This document shows, one piece after another, positions 57,726-64,000 of a stretch of DNA of 64,000 nucleotides. The first letter of the stretch is position 1, and each line of letters starts with the position of its first letter. The notes below the pieces were generated by a model. That model did no database searches and was not told the DNA's origin. It saw nothing but the letters and a program-made list of their open reading frames with translations. Both the position numbers and the translations under genes were made by a program. Where the stretch lies: assembly GCA_013368315.1 (NCBI GenBank), contig JAACJM010000180.1, positions 1 through 64,000 on the forward strand. Reading direction: 5' to 3'. This DNA is from Tetrapyrgos nigripes (taxonomy: Eukaryota > Basidiomycota > Agaricomycetes > Agaricales > Campanellaceae).

Positions 57726-59699
57726 TGGTAAATGCGGCAAGGACATTGACAATTGTCCTAACAGATCTCCATACGTCGTCAAACGTATGGAAGCGGTGAA
57801 AGCTGCTAGGGCTTCTTCCCAATCGGGAAAAGCCTAACCGGTCGCTCTACTTGTACTCCAGAGTCGCCGGTTGGTGAAGGAGTACACCACCATCGCTTAC
57901 CCACTCAATCGGGTCCGGCGACTAAGTTCGAAAGAACTATGGATGGCACCTGGTGTCTAATTTCTACGTATGCTCCTACTTACATCTTTTCCAATTCTCC
58001 TTTTTCTTCAAATCATTTTATCATTTCAGTCTCTCTTCATTTTCCTGATTGTCCACCAATTCGTACTCATGTTTTGATTGATTCCGGTGCGACTGTTTCT
58101 TGTATCTCAGATTCTTTTTCATCTCGACATTCACTTTCTCGATGTCTAAAGGACATACCTGTTCCTGTGATGGCGGTTGATAACCGTCCTATCGCTTCTG
58201 GTCTTATCACCCAAGAAGTTATTTCTAGAATTCGTGTAGGATCTCATAATGAGGTTCTTCCTCTTGCTGTTGTTTCGGTATCTTTTCCTATCATTCTTGG
58301 TTTGGATTGGCTACGTCATCATAATCCTGATATTGATTGGCACTCGAATTCTCTTTCTCTGCATTGTTGTGGCTTGACTCCAGTGTCCAGTACTACTGTT
58401 TATGCCAAAGGCTTCGGTCTCTCGCATTCTCAGTCTGTTAATTCTACTCGCGTTGGACTAGGCTTCGGTCTACTCTCTTCGCCTATCTTCTCTACTATTC
58501 AAGTTCCTTCTTCTGATTGTACTTCTGATTGTTTGAATTGTACTTCTACGATTTCTTCTTCAGATTCTATTTCTTCTTTACCTACTCGATCTTTTCTTTC
58601 CGCGTTTGTTCATCACAACGGTTATGGAAATTCTACTTCTACCAAATTCACCGTTCCTGCGCAAGCGTCGTTTATCGTTCCTGACAACCCGGACATCAAG
58701 ATCCTCAATTCTCGACGGTTCTTTCAACAGTCCAAGGGTTGCCAAGTTGCTTATTTGCGATTTTACGACTCTACTTCTCCACACGTCATCAATTCCTTCT
58801 CCCCACCCTCTTCCCCTGATTCCAAAACACCTCCTCCTGAACCACCCCCGCCCATTGGTCACAATCCACTCACCGATCCCGACGAAGATTTTTCCGAATA
58901 TGTTCCTCCACACTACCGATCTTTCCTCGACTCTGTCTTTAAAGTTTCTGATTTCGACCACCTACCTGATCACCGTCATAACAACATCGAAATCGAGTTA
59001 GAGGAAGGAAAAACGCCACCGTTTGTGAGAATGTATCGTCTTACCGAGCAGGAAAGGCAGGCAACTGCCGAGTACGTTCACAACAACCTTCGTCGTGGCC
59101 ACATATGGGCTTCTTCATCTTCTGCCGGGGCACCGATTCTATTCATTCGGAAAAAGACTGGAGAAATCCATCTTTGCGTCGACTACCGCAGACTTAACGC
59201 CATCACCAAGAAAAATTGCTATCCACTTCCTCTCGTTGATGATCTTATCGACCGTGTACGCGGTTGTAGTGTATTCTCCATCATCGACTTGAAATCCGCT
59301 TATGCTCATCTTTGCGTACGTGAAGGTGACGAGTGGAAAACGGCGTTTCGCACCCATCTTGGTCTATTCGAACATTTAATCGTTCCGTATGGTCTTTCCA
59401 ACACTTCCGCCGCCTGGCAATCATTCATTCAGGAAGTTTTATCCGACGTCATCGATGTTTGCTGTGTCGTCTACTTGGACGATATCTTGGTATTTTCTCA
59501 ATCTCAAGAGGAACATCAGGAACATGTTAGAATGGTCCTTGATCGTCTTGCCAAAGCTTCTTTGTATGCCAACCCCAAGAAATGCGAATTTGACCGCTCC
59601 GAGGTCGAGTTCCTTGGCTACATTGTTAGCGCCAACAGACTCAAGATGAATCCAAAGAAGTTATCAACAATTGTCGACTGGCCCGAGCCTTATCAAACT
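57720..59699 (+). pseudogene. Gag end, protease and RT of gypsy element D, truncated
   Basis: The Gag end with part of a zinc knuckle (KCGKDIDNCPNRSPYVVKRM) runs to a stop near 57834. The Pol frame from 57939 is open: protease VLIDSGATVSCISDSF and PIILGLDWLRHHNPDIDW; RT with VRMYRLTEQERQATAEYVHN, CVDYRRLNAITKKNCYPLPL, FSIIDLKSAYAHL, and YLDDILVFSQSQEEHQEHV (YLDD intact). It stops in FLGYIVSANRLKMNPKKLST / WPEPYQT at the LTR border. Beyond that the frame reads 23 LTR codons to a stop at 59768. No nonsense codons, so this piece is young compared with elements A and B. Confidence 0.85.
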
Positions 59700-59820
59700 G
59701 TAAGGGACCAGGCTAAGAGTCTCGAAAACCGTAGATGGACTCATATAGCGAGGTTCCTTAGGCCATGAATAAAGGCATAGAGAAAAGAGGAGATGTGAAT
59801 AAGGAGAGTTAGCTACTACA
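59700..59820 (-). repeat. LTR of element D (right)
   Basis: 121 bases; same sequence and orientation as the left LTR, and followed by the target duplication CTCGA. Confidence 0.85.
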
Positions 59821-59825
59821 CTCGA

Positions 59826-59900
59826 ATGCGTTTGTCATGTCTCATAACATCACCATACTTTGCAGGAGAGAGTCGTTCATCTATAAGGAGCTATTCTGAG
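59826..59900 (-). pseudogene. Helitron-type helicase fragment, right part
   Basis: On the minus strand LIDERLSPAKYGDVMRHDKR runs directly into the codons of the left fragment (IRGSGLFPGC) once the element and one CTCGA are ignored. This shows that element D entered an existing helicase gene or relic. Confidence 0.6.
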
Positions 59901-60690
59901 CTCTCTCTTTCTCTTCTCCCTCCTACATCCTCGCTTCTCCTCTTATATCCCTGCCTATATGCTCTTTCCTCTCTCTCCTAAATATCTGGCCAGCAAGTCG
60001 AAATATGAACTTACCTTCACAGTTATCCATCAACAGTAGAGCCAAAGCGGGATGCACGGGCAAACACTAGAAAGATGATGGTGGGGAAGAGAAAGCAACA
60101 ACAGTATTGTAATGCAGCTGCGAGTGAGTCAACTATCAATCCGGTCCGAAAAGCTACCGGGAGTCAATGTTGAGGCATGAGTAAACATCAGACTTACTAA
60201 TCCAATTTGCATCTCACTTTTCGAGATGAAATGGTATAATTAGCGTAATGGTACTCAAATGGTACTTAAATAAATTCGACCTTTTTGGTCACAAAACTAT
60301 CTAAAATATGCATAGAAAATCGATTAAAATAAGTAAGCAATCAACGAGTGCTGAAAAATTGCGCCGTTTGGGATGTGGAGAAGCGAAAAACAACAGAAAA
60401 TGATTGGTTCAGCCTGGGATCGAACCGGGGGCCTAAAGCGTGGGATTTTGATGGCAGATGGATGTTTTGACCCCACATGTAAACGATGTTTACAGCCACT
60501 GACATGTGACATCATTGTTGATAGATATTTGTAATTCAGGACCTATCTCAGTCCCAAATATCGGACGTACCTTACTTCTTACTACCATGATCCCGTGTAT
60601 TCTCACTATCATACGATTTACAGAACACGATGTGTTCCTCTGCATTTCCCCGTTTGATCTCTCTCTCTCTCTCTCTCTTGCGTGTACAGT
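59901..60690. other. stretch without a recognisable gene
   Basis: On the minus strand near 60408-60440, GGTTCGATCCCAGGCTGAACCA looks like the T-arm and 3' end of a tRNA, but the remaining arms are not convincing. A (CT)n run is at about 60658-60680. Confidence 0.4.
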
Positions 60691-61000
60691 CCCCTAGGAC
60701 TGTTCCACTTTTTTTTTGCAGACTCACAGCGGTAACCGCGAGGTGCCGCGCACGTCGAAAACTTGTGAGTAACAAATCGTTCTCATTTTTTTTTTCCTTC
60801 CCGCCTTTCAGGACTTCATACATCTATGTTCCGCCCTTGCGAAAACATAGATATATATTTCCGCCTGTGTGGAAAATGACAGCAGACCTCAGAAAGGTCA
60901 GAAATAGCTGTTTGTGAATATATTTCCGCCTGTGTGGAAAATGACAGCAGACCTCAGAAAGGTCAGAAATAGCTGTTTGTGATGTGTGCCTCTGTCCTTG
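60685..61000 (+). other. leader or LTR part of gypsy element C
   Basis: TGTACAGTCCCCTAGGACTG opens with a 7-base inverted repeat (ACAGTCC/GGACTGT), resembling the hairpin opening of the element A LTR. The true LTR length is unknown because the partner is outside the window. Confidence 0.4.
60853..60982 (+). repeat. perfect 65 bp tandem duplication
   Basis: Copies 60853-60917 and 60918-60982 are identical; each begins atatttccgcctgtgtggaa (after a leading base or two) and ends gctgtttgtga. Lies in the leader before element C gag. Confidence 0.9.
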
Positions 61001-61305
61001 CCTTTTCTTTTCTTTTCTCCTTGTTCCCTTCTATGTGGTTTCGTTTCATTTCTTCTCAGGTCCCGGGTACTCGTGCACTTGTCAGTCCCCAGTCTCGTAC
61101 CAGTTCTAGTCTTTTATTCTCAGTTACCAGTCTCGCACCAGTTCTCAGTCTTCTCGGTATACACGCCTTGGGCAATTTCCAGTTGTTTTGATATTCTTGG
61201 TCCCTGCCTTAGTTTCGGCTTCTTGTCATTGTTCCCTTCTGTGTCGTATACAACAATAACTGACCACTAGGTCTATCTAGCGCCATACCCCTCACTAGAA
61301 ACAGC

Positions 61306-62382
61306 TTGAATGCCTCAGGTGCTGCACCAGAGTCCTCCCTTGTACCTGAACATGACAGTGCTTCCTCCAAGGAAGAGAACACCATGTCCTCCAACATAGA
61401 TCACGATCATCCACGTCCCAAATCCCCTCCCACACGTTCAGATTCTCCCACTACCTCGAACATAGACTGTGATCATTCACATCCCAAATCCCCAGCTGCA
61501 CATCCAGATTCTCCCACCTCTGATAGCTCCTCCAACTCAGATTCTCCATACATGTCCCCTACAACCCCAACCGCTGCCTGGACACCCCCAGACTATGGTA
61601 AACTTCCCAAAGTCCACATCTGCCCTGTCAAACCTCATGGCTACACTGGTATCATGACTTCCATCACATACTATTTCTCTGTGAAGGGTATCACCGACAC
61701 CAAGACAGAACAAGCCTGTAATGCTATCGCCGAATCTCACGACTTCTTCAACTCAGGTCGCACCAGGTTGCTGGCTCTCAGTGAAGCGGACTACCAACGC
61801 GAACTGATTGAGCACCTCCTAGGGATTAACTGGGTGGACAAAGTCACCAAACTACGTGCTGCAGTCAATCAGGCTGACGTCCATGATCAAAGCTTCTCGG
61901 CTCTTCTGGAGAAGATCATTGCCTACAATGAGATGCCCAAGGGCACGCCTCACTTTCTCAGTAACGCTCAGCTCCAGGAACATCTTTGTGAGGCGATGAT
62001 ACTAGATTTCCGTTCTTACCTCACTGGTAACGAGGTGAAGGACGACATGGAGTACGACTCATGTGCAGTCGAGAAACCAAAGATGGACCAGGTCAATGCA
62101 CTGCAGTTACGCATCACAGAGTTGGAGAAAGAGAAGGAGAAGGGTCAGAAGCGGGCCAACTCGTCCTCACACTACTCCAACGACCAGAGCTGTTCACGTC
62201 CCTTCACCAATTACCATCATAATGCCTCAGCTTCTCTTGCCACAGGTTCCTCTTCCTCATCGTCTTCGTTGAAATTTCTCCCAACTCGGATGAAGGATAT
62301 CTTTGAGGACAGAGACCAGAAGCAGATCTACATGGATGGGGAGATTTGTACTCACTGCCAAAACTGGTTTGCTGGTCACTGA
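61306..62382 (+). CDS. Gag of gypsy element C
   Basis: 358 codons. The Ser/Pro-rich N-terminus has a repeated IDHDHPRPKSPPTRSDSPTT / IDCDHSHPKSPAAHPDSPTS unit. The capsid part includes ITYYFSVKGITDTKTEQACN, LSEADYQRELIEHLLGINWV and SFSALLEKIIAYNEMPKGTP. A short coiled coil follows, LQLRITELEKEKEKGQ. The zinc-finger start CTHCQNWFAGH is followed by TGA at 62380-62382 and then GNQC, suggesting a CGA-to-TGA loss inside the zinc knuckle. So the protein lacks its RNA-binding end. Confidence 0.75.
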   Translation: MNASGAAPESSLVPEHDSASSKEENTMSSNIDHDHPRPKSPPTRSDSPTTSNIDCDHSHPKSPAAHPDSPTSDSSSNSDSPYMSPTTPTAAWTPPDYGKLPKVHICPVKPHGYTGIMTSITYYFSVKGITDTKTEQACNAIAESHDFFNSGRTRLLALSEADYQRELIEHLLGINWVDKVTKLRAAVNQADVHDQSFSALLEKIIAYNEMPKGTPHFLSNAQLQEHLCEAMILDFRSYLTGNEVKDDMEYDSCAVEKPKMDQVNALQLRITELEKEKEKGQKRANSSSHYSNDQSCSRPFTNYHHNASASLATGSSSSSSSLKFLPTRMKDIFEDRDQKQIYMDGEICTHCQNWFAGH

Positions 62383-64000
62383 GGAAACCAGTGCTCTACT
62401 TCTTGCAACCTCTCTGTTTCCTATCACAATCTTATGAAGAACAATCTCGCGCTAGCCAAACAGATCAACCAATGCTCCCGAGCTCCCGTAACCATGGATG
62501 CCATCCTCAAGTACAAGGCTGCTGCCCAGATTCATCCACTGCACCGATTGAAGATATCACCGCCTTCTTGAACGAACAGTCCCAGGATACAGTGGCGGCC
62601 ATAATGGACGTTCCCTTGGCCCACGTTGCTAGTGGTGCACACATCTATGACCGCCTTGGACCAGCTGCGAGGATCTGTGAAGGTTTCAAGCAGACTCAAT
62701 CTCTTCCTCCTGCCTCCCGGCCTTTTGCAAACTTACCTATTGCAGCTATCATCGAGGATGTCGACTCGGACGATGAAATTATTAATATGGTCATTCCGGG
62801 TACCACCACAAGGGACGCTGCAGAGCGGTTCAAGGATTTCTCGGTAAGCAAGTCTTCTCTATCCCAGGCATCAGATCCAGAGGCTCCACTACAAGTGGAA
62901 CACCTGTACTGGCGAGGGCTTGTTGATGGCCCTAACGTTGAGTCTCCTATTGCCCTGGAAATGCTGATTGACGATGGGTCTCCTTTTGTTCTTATTAGGG
63001 ATGAATTAGTCCAACACCTTGGCCTTTCACGTCAACGTCTTCGAGAACCCAAGATCATCTCCGTGGCAATGAATGACGCCTCGGGTAAACCTTCTACTGC
63101 ATGTCTTTCTGAGTTTGTTTCCTTTCATCTTGACGATCCTTCCTTCCAGTGGTGCTCTTGCACCATCAGAGCTATTGTATCCCTTCCTTGTGTTCTCCTA
63201 TTATTCTTGGTCCTCCTTTCCTACATTATAATCGCCTCGTCACCGACTATAGTGACCGTACATGCATACATAAGCCCACAGGGTTTGACCTACTTAATCC
63301 CCTCCTGTACAACCCAAGCCTGTTCCAGATACTCATTCTCCTAAAGACTGTCGCCTTGACATTTGTAAACTACGTGTAGCCTTGATAAAGGAATTGAAAT
63401 CGTTTGATATGAACAATCCCTGTTTGCATGAGTTGGAATTTATATGAGAAGTCACTGTTGCTGCAGCCGTCTTGGAGCGCATCAAGACCTTGGAAGATGC
63501 ACAGTACTATCAGGACATGTCTGATGAGCTTAAGTCCAGGTTTCCAGGTGTGTTCAGCACTATCCCACATGTTACTGAACTGGCCTCTGAGATCACCTGT
63601 GCTATCAAACTGAAGGAGGCAGCTCAAGCAATCCAGGCCCGTTCTTATCCTTCACCGCAGAAATACAAGGATGCCTGGTCTACATTAATCCAGGCTCACT
63701 TAGATTCAGGCAGGATCCGACCATCTAATTCCCAGTTTTCCTTGCCTTGCTTCTTGATTCTGAAGGGTGATCTGACAGCTCTACCTAGATGGGTCAATGA
63801 CTACTGTGTCCTCAACACCAACACAGTTCCTGATCGGCACCCTCTGCCACGCATTGAGCAGATACTGGCAGACTGTGCCAAGGGTCAAATCTGGGGGAAG
63901 ATTGACATGACGGACTCGTTCTTCCAGACCAAGATGGAGGAATCCTCAATTCCGCTGACAGCAGTGAACACGCCTCTAGGCTTATATGAATGGGTGGTAA
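62383..64000 (+). pseudogene. Pol of gypsy element C (protease and RT start), runs off window
   Basis: Protease: YWRGLVDGPNVESPIALEML then IDDGSPFVLIRDELVQHLGL, with DDG at the active site. A frame change near 63175 leads to IPSLCSPIILGPPFLHYNRL and CIHKPTGFDLLNP. TGA at 63445-63447 stands before EVTVAAAVLERIKTL. RT start: [60 protein letters not shown] and LGLYEWVV at the edge. Same family as element A, in which the same segments are at 41660-42750. Confidence 0.75.

Larger units (their letters stand above)
56534..59820 (-). mobile_element. Ty3/gypsy element D with internally inverted body
   Basis: Two direct LTRs of 122 and 121 bases (56534-56655 and 59700-59820) and a perfect 5-base target duplication CTCGA at 56529-56533 and 59821-59825. 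As LTRs they read on the minus strand TGTAGTAG...CCTTACA, and a purine tract (AAAGAGGGGATAA) lies just inside the left one, as expected for the 3' LTR of a minus-strand element. The integrase end is also on the minus strand, but the Gag end, protease and RT run on the plus strand and abut the right LTR exactly. The PBS, most of gag, RNase H and half of the integrase are missing. Confidence 0.75.

Noticed and set aside
60324..60515. tRNA gene on the minus strand near 60410-60480
   Set aside because: A T-arm-like and CCA-like end is visible, but no D-arm, anticodon arm or matching acceptor stem could be drawn.

Overview
The window is nuclear DNA of a filamentous basidiomycete, most likely an agaricomycete. 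The evidence is short GT-AG introns (about 50-70 bases, with CTAA-type branch sites), a white-rot type laccase relic, NACHT-ankyrin proteins with a mushroom-type N-terminus, and a heavy load of LTR, DIRS, hAT and Helitron elements. The organism is inferred; no species can be named. It is an accessory, transposon-rich region. I consider only two host genes plausibly intact: NACHT-ankyrin gene 1 (3450-6677) and a small HMG-box gene (22863-23602).

Layout. 1-1075: 5' end of a Ty1/copia element on the minus strand. 1165-2764: an unidentified broken gene and a dead Ty3/gypsy protease. Then a segment that occurs three times: [conserved upstream block, NACHT-ankyrin gene, conserved 3' block, FCP1/NIF-like phosphatase relic, dienelactone hydrolase relic]. 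Copy 1 is at about 2880-11740, copy 2 at about 12310-22480, and copy 3 at about 46080-53400, where it is cut off by a laccase pseudogene. A hAT fragment lies between copies 1 and 2. The HMG-box gene follows copy 2. A Helitron on the minus strand fills 25270 to about 32650. About 33.7-46.05 kb is a nest of elements: a DIRS element containing a hAT-like MITE and a solo LTR, then gypsy element A with gypsy element B inside it. After copy 3 come the laccase pseudogene, a Helitron-type helicase relic split by an internally inverted gypsy element (56534-59820), and the 5' half of another gypsy (gag to reverse transcriptase) that runs off the window.

Main biology. The three NACHT-ankyrin paralogues carry 12, about 22 and 15 near-identical 99-base ankyrin units. 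Difference between units is concentrated in a few codons per unit, and rare variants are shared between paralogues in different order. This fits the high-internal-identity, fast-changing repeat domains known from fungal NOD-like receptors. Copy 1 reads through six exons; copies 2 and 3 are frameshifted at the same place. The three copies are mosaics: copies 1 and 2 are alike at the 5' side, 2 and 3 are alike at the 3' side, and 1 and 3 are alike again further on, suggesting repeated conversion. In the transposons, and in the laccase, many inactivating stops look like CGA-to-TGA changes, and several catalytic residues are lost by the same kind of change. This is the trace expected from C-to-T decay at CpG.
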